Positions 16,129 to 24,051 of a DNA stretch of 64,000 nucleotides are shown here, in pieces. The DNA comes from Actinomycetota bacterium (lineage in GTDB: Bacteria > Actinomycetota > Actinomycetes > S36-B12). Location of the stretch: NCBI GenBank assembly GCA_016717115.1, contig JADKGE010000008.1, forward strand, positions 124,001 through 188,000, given 5' to 3'. The number at the start of each line of letters is the position of its first letter. Position 1 is the first letter of the stretch. The notes under the pieces are model-generated. The model saw only the letters and a list, made by a program, of their open reading frames with translations. It was not told the origin of the DNA and ran no database searches. The position numbers and the translations under genes were made by a program.

Positions 16129-18048
16129 TCAGATGACCCGGATCGTGACCGTGCTGCCCTTCGGGATGGAGGTGCCCGGAGACGGGTCCTGGGAGTAGAC
16201 GCGATCCAGCGGCGTCGCTGCCCCCTGCACGACCTTGGCTCGCAGGCCGAGCCCCTGAAGCGTGGCCACGGCCTTGTCCTTGGGCATGTCGATGAGGTTG
16301 GGCACCGGTACCGGTGGGGGACCCTTGGAGACGACGAGGCTCACCCGCGTGCCCGAGTCGATGACCGTCCCGGCCTTGGGCTTGACGGAGATCACCACGT
16401 TGTCGGCCACCGATTCGGAGTACTTCTGGGTGACGTCGGACTTGAGGCCGGCGTCCGCCAGCGCGGCCTTGGCCGCCCCGGCCTTCTGTCCCGCGACGTC
16501 GGGCACGGGGACCGGCTTCGGACCCTTGGAGACCACGAGCGCAACTGGCGTGCCGGGCTTGACCGACGCGCCGGCCTTCGGGGTCGAGGAGATCACCGAG
16601 CCCGCGTCGACCTTGTCGTCGAAGGCCTGGGTCACCTCGCCGACCGCGAGGTTGGCCGACGTGATCAGCGCGGCGGCCTGATCCTGCTGCTTGCCCTTCA
16701 CGGCGGGGACGTCGTAGCGCTCGGGTCCCCTGGAGACCACCACCGACACGGTGCCCTCGGTACGCACGCTCTCACCCGCGGGGGGATCGGTGCTGATGAC
16801 GGTTCCGGCGGGCGCGGTCTCGCTGTACTGCTCCTCGGCGACGGCGAAGGTCAGGCCCGCCTTGCCGATCGCGGCCTGCGCAACGTCGGCGCTCTGCCCG
16901 ACGACGCTCGGCACCGGAACGGCCTTGCCCGGCCCCGCCGCGATGTACCAACCGGCGAAGGCGGCCGCGAGGGCCGCCAGGACGAGCAGGGCGACCACCC
17001 ACGGGGCCTTGCGTCGTCGGTACCTCGGACGAGGCTCCCTCGCCGTCGCAGAGGTCGACGTGGGCGGGGGCGCCGGCGGGCGGGCAGGCGGCTTCGCCAG
17101 TGCTTGCGCCGCCGTTGCCTGCGCGGCGGCAGCCAGCTGCGCCGACATGGTCGAGTCGACGACGAGCGTGTCGCGGGAGTCGACGAATGGGCGCGGCGGG
17201 GGCAGGCTGGCCCGAACCCTGCGGACGTCGGCCAGGAAGTCGGTGGCGTTCTGGTAGCGCAGGCTGGGGTCGCGCCTGGTGGCGGTGACCACCAGGGCGT
17301 CCACGTCGGCCGGGATCTCCCGGCGCAGCGACGACGGCGCGGGCACGTCGGTGTTCACGTGCTGGTAGGCCACGGACAGGGGGCTCTCTCTGGCGTGGGG
17401 CACCTGTCTGGTGATCATCTCGAACAGCAGGATGCCGGTGCTGTAGACGTTCGAGCGTCCGTCGGCCTCGCTTCGTTTCATCTGCTCCGGTGAGAGGTAG
17501 GCGACGGTGCCGATGATCATGCCCTGGGTGATGCTCTTGTCACTGGGCACCAGGGCCCGGGCGAGGCCGAAGTCCGCGACCTTCACCCTGCCGTCGTCCG
17601 AGATGAGGACGTTCTCGGGCTTGACGTCGCGATGCACGAACCCCGCGGCGTGCGCGGCGGCCAGAGCCTCGAGAACCGGGTCGAGGAACACCAGCGCCTG
17701 CTCGGGTGACAGCGGACCGTACTGGCGAAGCACGTCGCGCAGGGTGCGACCGGGCACGTACTCCATCGCCAGGTAGATCAGGCCGTTGTCCTCGCCCTGG
17801 TCGTAGACGGCGACGACATGGGCGTGGGTCAGGCGAGCCGCGGACTTCGCCTCGCGCTGGAACCGGCTGACGAAGGCCTGGTCGTGCGCAAGGTGGGGAT
17901 GCATGACCTTGAGGGCCACGACGCGGTCCAGGCGGAGGTCGGTGGCCTGGTAGACGGTGGCCATTCCGCCCCGGGCAAGCTGGGAGAGCACCTGATAGCG
18001 GCCGTCGACGATCGTGCCGACCAGGCCGCTGTGCCCAGACGTCTCCAC
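16129..18048 (-). CDS. Ser/Thr protein kinase with four PASTA domains (PknB/Stk type)
   Basis: A 639-residue transmembrane kinase. It has the Gly-rich loop ARGGMATVY, K47, HRDVKPEN (139-146) and DFG (159-161), and a linker rich in Ala/Pro. One transmembrane helix spans about 349-371, with four extracytoplasmic PASTA repeats (about 375-639) that bind peptidoglycan fragments or lipid II in relatives. It likely controls cell-wall growth. In subdomain IX the usual RSDVY is RSNVY, so the conserved Asp is Asn. GTG 18048 lies 7 nt below a TAGACT box. The kinase is upstream of, but probably terminated before, the catabolic operon. No phosphatase is adjacent. Confidence 0.92.
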   Translation of the reverse strand: METSGHSGLVGTIVDGRYQVLSQLARGGMATVYQATDLRLDRVVALKVMHPHLAHDQAFVSRFQREAKSAARLTHAHVVAVYDQGEDNGLIYLAMEYVPGRTLRDVLRQYGPLSPEQALVFLDPVLEALAAAHAAGFVHRDVKPENVLISDDGRVKVADFGLARALVPSDKSITQGMIIGTVAYLSPEQMKRSEADGRSNVYSTGILLFEMITRQVPHARESPLSVAYQHVNTDVPAPSSLRREIPADVDALVVTATRRDPSLRYQNATDFLADVRRVRASLPPPRPFVDSRDTLVVDSTMSAQLAAAAQATAAQALAKPPARPPAPPPTSTSATAREPRPRYRRRKAPWVVALLVLAALAAAFAGWYIAAGPGKAVPVPSVVGQSADVAQAAIGKAGLTFAVAEEQYSETAPAGTVISTDPPAGESVRTEGTVSVVVSRGPERYDVPAVKGKQQDQAAALITSANLAVGEVTQAFDDKVDAGSVISSTPKAGASVKPGTPVALVVSKGPKPVPVPDVAGQKAGAAKAALADAGLKSDVTQKYSESVADNVVISVKPKAGTVIDSGTRVSLVVSKGPPPVPVPNLIDMPKDKAVATLQGLGLRAKVVQGAATPLDRVYSQDPSPGTSIPKGSTVTIRVI

Positions 18049-18055
18049 CCTCGCG

Positions 18056-18061
18056 AGTCTA
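18056..18061 (-). promoter_or_regulatory. Leaderless -10 box of the PASTA kinase
   Basis: TAGACT then CGCGAGG and GTG 18048. Confidence 0.5.
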
Positions 18062-18079
18062 GGTTGGCGCGCTGGACGC

Positions 18080-18613
18080 TCAGGGTTGCCACGCCCGCCG
18101 CACGAGCTCCGCCCGCTCCTCGAGCGTTCCCCGGGCCACCAGCACCGTCAGTCCCGCCGGTTCGAGCCGGTCGTGAACCACGTGCGCGAGGAGGCCGTGC
18201 ACGAGGTCGCGATGGCCCGGACCGTCGCGGTGGCCGTGGTCCGGCGCCCAGGGCATGTCGGGGTCGCACCAGACGACGAGCGAGTAGCGCAGAGTGTCGG
18301 CCACAGCCTCGTCGAGGAGCCGGTCGTCATCGAAGTAGGCCTGGCTGTAGACGGCGGTCATCAAGGGTGCCGGATCGCCGATGACGACGTCGTGGGCGCA
18401 GGAGGCGGCCGCATGGTCCTCGGCCGCCATCTGTGCGCGCATCACTCCGGCCTGCTCCTCGGCTCGGGGCGTCCGTCCGTGCCGCTCGACGAATTCGCGA
18501 AGGGCCTCCGATGCGACGCAGGCGGGCAGCAGCGTGCCCAGCCGGGCCGCGAGGGTGGTCTTGCCGGTGCTCTCGGCCCCGATGAGGCCGATTCGTGCGA
18601 CGCTGGGGGGCAC
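18080..18613 (-). CDS. P-loop kinase-like ATPase (NadR nicotinamide-riboside-kinase-like)
   Basis: A 177-residue AAA-type P-loop protein with Walker A GAESTGKTT (residues 12-20). This is the sequence form seen in the kinase domain of NadR. A DVVIGDPAPLMT segment follows that resembles the Walker B/lid region. NadR's adenylyltransferase and repressor domains are absent, so it could be a stand-alone nicotinamide riboside kinase or an unrelated ATPase. GTG 18613 lies 6 nt below a TAACCT box. It is divergent from crtYc with overlapping promoters but has no evident carotenoid role. Confidence 0.65.
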   Translation of the reverse strand: MPPSVARIGLIGAESTGKTTLAARLGTLLPACVASEALREFVERHGRTPRAEEQAGVMRAQMAAEDHAAASCAHDVVIGDPAPLMTAVYSQAYFDDDRLLDEAVADTLRYSLVVWCDPDMPWAPDHGHRDGPGHRDLVHGLLAHVVHDRLEPAGLTVLVARGTLEERAELVRRAWQP

Positions 18614-18619
18614 GGTGCG

Positions 18620-18636
18620 AGGTTACGCGGTAGCGT
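18620..18636. promoter_or_regulatory. Back-to-back leaderless promoters of the NadR-like gene and crtYc
   Basis: TAACCT on the minus strand (18620-18625, 6 nt before GTG 18613) and TAGCGT on the plus strand (18631-18636, 8 nt before GTG 18645) are 5 bp apart. Each -35 region would fall inside the opposite gene's first codons. Confidence 0.5.
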
Positions 18637-18644
18637 CGTCGATC

Positions 18645-18989
18645 GTGGTCGGCCGGTTCTCCTACGTCGCGATCCTCGTGTTCGTCCTCGTCGGGTGCCT
18701 GTGGCTCGAGGTGGCGCTGCGCACGCGGGTTCTCGCCCGACCGCGTCGTCTCGTGCTCACGATCCTGCCCGTGGTCCTGGTGTTCTACCTGTGGGACGCC
18801 TATGCGATTAGCCAGGGTCACTGGTGGTTCGACCGGGAGCGCATCCTCGGGATCTACCTGCCGGGATCGGTACCGCTGGACGAGGTCCTGTTCTTCGTCA
18901 CGATCCCCCTGGCCGCCATCCTCACGCTCGAGGCCGTGCGCAGCGTGCGCGGTTGGCCGGCCGGTGACGAGGGGGGTGACGGACCGTGA
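18645..18989 (+). CDS. crtYc: Lycopene cyclase subunit (CrtYc type)
   Basis: A 114-residue integral membrane subunit of the heterodimeric actinobacterial lycopene cyclase. Hydrophobic segments FSYVAILVFVLVGCLWLEV, LVLTILPVVLVFYLWDAYAI and VLFFVTIPLAAILTLEAV give three helices. The motifs WDAYAISQGHWWFD and PLDEVLFF are hallmarks of the CrtYc/CarR family, with the DE pair needed for catalysis in relatives. GTG 18645 lies 8 nt below TAGCGT. It overlaps crtYd by GTGA, so the subunits are co-translated. Beta versus epsilon specificity cannot be told from sequence here; beta is usual. Confidence 0.87.
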   Translation: MVGRFSYVAILVFVLVGCLWLEVALRTRVLARPRRLVLTILPVVLVFYLWDAYAISQGHWWFDRERILGIYLPGSVPLDEVLFFVTIPLAAILTLEAVRSVRGWPAGDEGGDGP

Positions 18990-19366
18990 CGTACACGCAG
19001 ATCGGGCTGCTCGCCGTGGTCGCGGCGTCCGCCTGCGACCTGTGGGCCTTCCGCACGAGGCTGCTGACACGGCGCGTCTTCTGGACCGCCTACGCCATCA
19101 TCGTGTTCTTCCAGCTCGTCACGAACGCCATGTTCACCGGGTCCGGGATCGTGCAGTACGACGGTGCGGCGATCATCGGCAGCACGTCGCCCGCCGAGGG
19201 CCCACCGCCGTTCCTCGGCGACGGACGCATCGCCTTCGCGCCGGTGGAGGATCTGCTCTTCGGGTTCGCCCTTGTGCTGATGTCGCTCACGCTGTGGATC
19301 TGGTGGGGCCGCCGCGGCGTCGACCGGAACCCTACGGCGGGGCCGCCCCTCTGGCGACGTCGCTGA
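18986..19366 (+). CDS. crtYd: Lycopene cyclase subunit (CrtYd type)
   Basis: A 126-residue membrane protein, the second half of the split lycopene cyclase. Three hydrophobic segments are seen (IGLLAVVAASACDLWAF, FWTAYAIIVFFQLVTNAMF, EDLLFGFALVLMSLTLWIWW). The motifs FFQLVTNAMFTG and APVEDLLFGF are typical; the PVED acidic pair mirrors the PLDE of CrtYc. GTG start at 18986 overlaps the stop of crtYc. Together they cyclise one or both ends of lycopene. It converges on the enoyl-CoA hydratase gene with a 12-nt gap. Confidence 0.85.
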   Translation: MTYTQIGLLAVVAASACDLWAFRTRLLTRRVFWTAYAIIVFFQLVTNAMFTGSGIVQYDGAAIIGSTSPAEGPPPFLGDGRIAFAPVEDLLFGFALVLMSLTLWIWWGRRGVDRNPTAGPPLWRRR

Positions 19367-19378
19367 GGCGACCGGCCC

Positions 19379-20044
19379 TCAGCCCAGCGGTGAGGCCAGG
19401 GCCTCGACGACGTGGGCGAACATCGTCTGCTTGATGGCCCCCAGCGTCGCCGGGTCCTTGCCGGCGAGCTCACGGGCCAGTGCCGCTGCCTCGGTCGGCA
19501 GCTGCTCGAGGGTGGTGACGGCATCGACCAGGCCCGCGTCGAGCGCGGCCTGAGCCGGGTAGCGCCGCCCGGTGGTCATGGCGTCGACCGCCGTGCGGGG
19601 CGGGACCTTGGCCATGATGAGCGCGGACATGCCCGCGGTGAAGGGGATGCGGATGTCCACCTCCGGCAGGCAGACGTACCCGCGATCGTCGCGCATCACG
19701 CGGTAGTCGTGCGCCAGTGCGAACATGGCGCCGCCCGCGAAGGCGTGCCCGTTCAGGGCGGCGACGGTGGGCACCGGCAAGGTGAGCATCCGGGCGAAGA
19801 GAGCCTGGACTCGATCCACGTAGGAGCCGAACTGGTCGGGGTGGGCGCCGAGCCAGTCGAGGTCGAGCCCGTTCGAGTAGATCTTCCCGAGGCCGATCGT
19901 CATGAGGGCCGCGGGTTCGGCACTGCTGGCGACCGTGTCGAGCGCCTCGGTGACGGCGTCGATCCAGTCCGGTGAGAGCCGGTTCTCGTCGTCACCGAGG
20001 GTGACCGTCCAGACCGGCCCCTCCTGGCTCAGCGTGGGGGACAT
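19379..20044 (-). CDS. Enoyl-CoA hydratase/isomerase family protein
   Basis: A 221-residue crotonase-fold protein. NGHAFAGGAMFALAHDYRVM contains the oxyanion-hole glycine pair. The catalytic glutamate region CLPEVDIRIPF is closer to delta3,delta2-enoyl-CoA isomerases than to classical hydratases (single acidic residue). Its start, ATG 20044 with AAGGAG 5 nt upstream, lies inside the 3' end of crtB, a 53-nt overlap in another frame. It is last in the crtE-crtI-mptB-crtB operon, but a role in carotenoid formation is not evident. Unsaturated fatty-acid oxidation is the likely function. Confidence 0.8.
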   Translation of the reverse strand: MSPTLSQEGPVWTVTLGDDENRLSPDWIDAVTEALDTVASSAEPAALMTIGLGKIYSNGLDLDWLGAHPDQFGSYVDRVQALFARMLTLPVPTVAALNGHAFAGGAMFALAHDYRVMRDDRGYVCLPEVDIRIPFTAGMSALIMAKVPPRTAVDAMTTGRRYPAQAALDAGLVDAVTTLEQLPTEAAALARELAGKDPATLGAIKQTMFAHVVEALASPLG

Positions 20045-20990
20045 GGGACTCCTTCCGTGTTGGTGGTTGACCCGACCCGAACTCGCGCCGGGCCCTGCGC
20101 GCGCGCCACAGCGCGGGTCCGGCCACGGCGAGACGACGACGCATGGGAACGGTGGCGCGGCGCCCGAAGACGTCGAAGTCATTGCGCTCGACCTCGTCGA
20201 CGATCCCGCAGTACAGGACGCGGGCGGCCTCGATGCAGTCGCGCGATGAGGGGTGCAGCATCTCGACACCCGGTCGAGACCGCTCCTCGAGGTCGCGCAC
20301 CCGCTGGACCTGGAACTTCAGGGCCTCGACGATGTCCGGCGTCATTGTGCGCCTCTCGAGGTCCGCGCGGGTGACGCCGAACGACTCCAGTTCATCGAGG
20401 GGGAGGTAGACCCGGCCCCGGTCGAGGTCCTCGCCGACGTCGCGAACGAAGTTGGCCAGCTGGAAGGCGACACCGAGGTCGACGGCGCGGTCGTAGGCCT
20501 CTGGCCGGGTCGGCCCCAGGATCGGCACCATCTGGAGCCCGATGACGGCAGCGGATCCGTAGACGTACTCGTACAGGTCGTCGTACGTGCGGTACTCGGT
20601 CACGGTGAGGTCCATGGCCATCGAGTGCAGAAAGGCCTCGAAATGGGCTGTGGGGATGTCCCAGGTGAGCACCGTGTCGACCACGGCCATGCTCACCGGG
20701 TCGTCCGACCACCCTCGTTGGACATCGTCGAGGAACGCCTGTCCCCAGCTGCCGAGCCAGTCCGCCTTCTCCGCGTCGGTGAGCGTCGATGCGAGGTCGT
20801 CGACGATCTCGTCGGCGTAGCGCGCGAACCCGTACAGCGCATGCACGTACGGCCGCTTGCTCGACGGGAGCAGGAGCGTGGCCAGGTAGTAGGTCTTGCC
20901 GTGCGCCGCGTTCAGTTCACGGCAGGTCTCGTAGGACTCCCGCAGGTAGGGGTCGCTGATGCCGGCCGCATCGAGTTCACGCGTGCTCAC
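19992..20990 (-). CDS. crtB: Phytoene synthase
   Basis: A 332-residue squalene/phytoene synthase that condenses two geranylgeranyl-PP into phytoene. The two Mg-binding aspartate motifs are DEIVD (60-64) and DVGED (184-188). ARYADEIVDD and QLANFVRDVGEDLDRGRVYLP are diagnostic. GTG 20990 overlaps the stop of mptB (GTGA). The C-terminal ~25 residues are low-complexity and overlap the enoyl-CoA hydratase start. First committed step of the carotenoid pathway encoded here, using the product of crtE three genes upstream. Confidence 0.92.
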   Translation of the reverse strand: MSTRELDAAGISDPYLRESYETCRELNAAHGKTYYLATLLLPSSKRPYVHALYGFARYADEIVDDLASTLTDAEKADWLGSWGQAFLDDVQRGWSDDPVSMAVVDTVLTWDIPTAHFEAFLHSMAMDLTVTEYRTYDDLYEYVYGSAAVIGLQMVPILGPTRPEAYDRAVDLGVAFQLANFVRDVGEDLDRGRVYLPLDELESFGVTRADLERRTMTPDIVEALKFQVQRVRDLEERSRPGVEMLHPSSRDCIEAARVLYCGIVDEVERNDFDVFGRRATVPMRRRLAVAGPALWRARRARREFGSGQPPTRKESHVPHAEPGGAGLDGHPR

Positions 20991-22540
20991 GACCGCATCC
21001 TCGCACCGACCGGCCAGCGCATCGAGGCGGCCCGTTCCTGCTCGTCGGGCGCAGACGGGGTCAGGCCCCCCGAGTGAGCCGGACCGAGCACGAGACGCCG
21101 CTCACGCGGACTGGCGGCGAGGATGAGGACCACCACGAGGATGGAGATGACGAAACTGACGGTGTCGGCGATGTCGGTGAGGTTGTCGGCGTTGGCGGAG
21201 CTCTCGATCATCCCGTGAACGGTGAAGCCGGCCGTCAGGATGATGGCGGCCCGCAGTTCGGGCACGGACAGTCCGGTGGCCGCGAACAGCGGCAGGAACC
21301 ACAGCAGGTACCAGGGCTGGACCACCGGTCCGAGCAGGACGATGACGGCGAAGGCCAGCGCGGCACCTCGGACGGGGCTGCGCCCGCCCGGGCGCAGGAT
21401 GAGCCACAGGACGACGATCAGGCCGACCGCGGCTCCGGCGAGCCGCACCGCGGCGAGCACGGGGCTCGCGTCCTCGGTGAGCCCGATGCCGCTGGTGAGG
21501 GTGCCGAGGATCTTGCCGAGCGCAGTCGCCGGCGAGAGCCACGTGAGCACACCGGAGGGAGTGCCGAAGGCGGCCTTGATGACTCCGTCGCCGGCCTGGG
21601 CGAGGAGGAACACCGACGCGAGTGTGCAGGCCATGGCCAGTGCGGCGAAGGCCCACGAGCGGATGCGGTCGACCCATGAGCCGTCACGGCCGGCCCACAG
21701 CAGCCCGACGAAGGGCAGGGCCACGATCGCGATCGGCTTGACCGCCACGGCGAGGCTGACGGCGATGGCTCCCCACATGCAGCGATGCTCCGCCGCGAGC
21801 GCCAGGCCGGCGACCACGAGGCCGACCATGAGGGCGTCGTTGTGTGCTCCGGCGACGAAGTGCATGAGGACCACGGGGTTCAGGACGCCCAGCCACAGCG
21901 CTCGGCTGGGGTCGATGCCATGGAGCCGGGCCAGCCGGGGCAGGTAGTAGGCGATCAGGTTTACACCGATCAGGGCCACTCCGCGGAACAGCAGGGCGCC
22001 GAGATAGGCGTTCGGATGGGCGAAGTTCGCGATGCCGCGCTCGATCATCAAGAACACGGGGCCGTACGGTGTGGGGGACTCGACCCACATGGGATCGGCG
22101 CCGTCGTCGAACCAGCCTGGGATGACGTCGACTCCGATGGTCGTCGGATCGAAGCCGGCCCCGAAGACCCGGCCCTGCACGTAGTAGGAGTAGGCATCGC
22201 GGCTGAACAGCGGGGGGGCGAGCAGCAGGGGCGCCGCCCACATCCCGAGGACGCCGAGGATGCTGCCGACCGGGATGCCGTCGTCGGGCCGGTCGCGGGC
22301 AAGAAGCTCGGACCCGAGCACCAGCCAGGCCTGGAGGAGAATGGCGAGGCCGATGACGACCATCGCGCGCGCCGACAGGGAACCGGCCAGCGACCCCCGC
22401 AGGAGGTTCACCAGCGGGTTGGCCAGCATGTTCGACGTGAGGGGCAACCAGCCCACGCCCAGGGCGCCGATCGCGACCAGGGCGGAGCCGGCCAGTCCGG
22501 GCGTTCCGTGCCGGACGACGAAGGACGGCAGGCCGATCAC
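20987..22540 (-). CDS. mptB: Polyprenol-phosphomannose-dependent alpha-1,6-mannosyltransferase (MptB-like)
   Basis: A 517-residue GT-C glycosyltransferase with about 12 or more hydrophobic segments. The catalytic region after the third helix, FSRDAYSYYVQGRVFGAGFDP, matches MptA/MptB, which extend the mannan core of lipomannan from polyprenyl-phosphate-mannose. GTG 22540 overlaps crtI's stop (GTGA), and its own stop overlaps crtB's start, so it is fully embedded in the carotenoid operon. It could serve cell-envelope mannan, or mannosylate another lipid. A carotenoid-glycoside role is only speculation. Confidence 0.82.
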   Translation of the reverse strand: MIGLPSFVVRHGTPGLAGSALVAIGALGVGWLPLTSNMLANPLVNLLRGSLAGSLSARAMVVIGLAILLQAWLVLGSELLARDRPDDGIPVGSILGVLGMWAAPLLLAPPLFSRDAYSYYVQGRVFGAGFDPTTIGVDVIPGWFDDGADPMWVESPTPYGPVFLMIERGIANFAHPNAYLGALLFRGVALIGVNLIAYYLPRLARLHGIDPSRALWLGVLNPVVLMHFVAGAHNDALMVGLVVAGLALAAEHRCMWGAIAVSLAVAVKPIAIVALPFVGLLWAGRDGSWVDRIRSWAFAALAMACTLASVFLLAQAGDGVIKAAFGTPSGVLTWLSPATALGKILGTLTSGIGLTEDASPVLAAVRLAGAAVGLIVVLWLILRPGGRSPVRGAALAFAVIVLLGPVVQPWYLLWFLPLFAATGLSVPELRAAIILTAGFTVHGMIESSANADNLTDIADTVSFVISILVVVLILAASPRERRLVLGPAHSGGLTPSAPDEQERAASMRWPVGARMRS

Positions 22541-24051
22541 GTCCGCCGGGCGCGCGACCGGTAACTGGGATCCTTGCCCGTGACACGCTCGGCGGCGAGG
22601 CGCCCGGAGATGAGCACCATGGGCACGCCCACACCCGGCTGGGTGCCCGACCCGGTGAACACGACGTTCTGGCCCCAGATGTTGCCGGGCCGGAAGGGAC
22701 CGGTCTGGAAGAACGAGTGTGCGGAGGCGAACGGCGCACCACGCTCCATCCCCCTGGCCTGCCAGTCGAGCGGCGTGGTGATGTTCTCCACCTCGATTGC
22801 GTCACCGAAGCCGATGTACCCCCGTGACTCCAGGGTCCGGACGGCCTCGTCGCGGTAGCGGGCCCCCTCGGTGCGCCAGTCGATCGGTGCGTCGAGGTTC
22901 GGGGTCGGGAACAGCACGTAGTAGAGCTCCTTGCCGGGCGGGGCCAGCGCGGCGTCCGAGCGGGTGGGGTTCGTGACCAGCACGCTGGGGTCGGTCATGA
23001 GCGTGCGCCGGTCGATGAGGTCGTCGAAGACGCCGCGCCAGGACCGGCCGAAGTGGATGTTGTGGTGCGCGATCTTGCTGTACGACGCCGAGGAGCCGGC
23101 CAGCATGAGGAAGCACGACGGGGAGTACGTCAGCCGGCGCACCGCCCAGGGGTCTCGGCCGAGAAGGTCGCGGTAGGCGACCGGCAGGTCGGGGTTGAGC
23201 ACCACGACGTCGGCGGCGATGCGCTCGCCGTCAGCCGTGTGGACGGCGACGGCTCGGTCGCCGACGGTCTCCACCGACGTCACCTCCGTGCCGAAGCGGA
23301 ACGTCACGCCATGCTTCTCCGCTGCCGCGGCCATGGCGACCGGAACCGAGTGGAGACCGCCCTTGGGGAAGAACACGCCCGCTACCGAGTCCATGTAGGC
23401 GATGACCGCGTAGATGGCGAGGGCGTCGTAGGGGGACAGCCCGGCGTACATAGCCTGGAAGGAGTAGATGCGCTCCGTGCGCGGATCCGTCATGTACTGG
23501 CGCACCTTCGGGGCGAGCTTGCGGAATCCGCCGATCGCCACGAGCCGGGCGAGGTCGGGGGTCAGCAGGTCGAAGGGCGAGTCGATGTTGCGGTCGATGA
23601 AGTCCTTCATCTCGTAGCGGTAGAGCTGGGAGACGAACTCCACGTAGCGCCGGTACCCGGCCGCCTCGTCCGGACCGATGACCGCTCGGATCTCCTCGGT
23701 CATCTCGTCGACGTCCGACAGCACGTTGAGCACGGAGCCGTCGGGGTAGAACGCGCGATACAACGGCGCCACCGGCTCCAGGGTGATCCAGTCGGACATC
23801 TCCTCGCCGACGCAGTCGAAGGCGTCCGCGATGAGGTCGGGCATCGTCAGCACCGTCGGACCGGTGTCGAACTGGTAGGTGCCGGCTGGGCCTTCGAGGT
23901 CGAGTCGGCCGGCCCGACCGCCGGGGATGGCCTCCCGCTCGAGGACCGTGACCTGGCGACCGGCCCCGGACAGCCGCATGGCGGCGGAGAGTCCGGCCAG
24001 TCCCGCGCCGACGACGACGACGTGGTCGGTGGGGCCCTTGACGGTGCGCAT
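22537..24051 (-). CDS. crtI: Phytoene desaturase
   Basis: A 504-residue FAD-dependent CrtI-type desaturase that converts phytoene stepwise to lycopene. The N-terminal dinucleotide fold VVVGAGLAGLSAAMRLSGAG (12-31) and ERE...PGGRAG follow the family pattern. The C-terminal FTGSGTQPGVGVPMVLISGRLAAERV is the bacterial phytoene dehydrogenase signature. ATG 24051 shares one base with crtE's stop (TGATG), implying coupling. It differs from the second desaturase at 28851, which lacks close similarity in the substrate region and is likely a different desaturase. Confidence 0.92.
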   Translation of the reverse strand: MRTVKGPTDHVVVVGAGLAGLSAAMRLSGAGRQVTVLEREAIPGGRAGRLDLEGPAGTYQFDTGPTVLTMPDLIADAFDCVGEEMSDWITLEPVAPLYRAFYPDGSVLNVLSDVDEMTEEIRAVIGPDEAAGYRRYVEFVSQLYRYEMKDFIDRNIDSPFDLLTPDLARLVAIGGFRKLAPKVRQYMTDPRTERIYSFQAMYAGLSPYDALAIYAVIAYMDSVAGVFFPKGGLHSVPVAMAAAAEKHGVTFRFGTEVTSVETVGDRAVAVHTADGERIAADVVVLNPDLPVAYRDLLGRDPWAVRRLTYSPSCFLMLAGSSASYSKIAHHNIHFGRSWRGVFDDLIDRRTLMTDPSVLVTNPTRSDAALAPPGKELYYVLFPTPNLDAPIDWRTEGARYRDEAVRTLESRGYIGFGDAIEVENITTPLDWQARGMERGAPFASAHSFFQTGPFRPGNIWGQNVVFTGSGTQPGVGVPMVLISGRLAAERVTGKDPSYRSRARRT

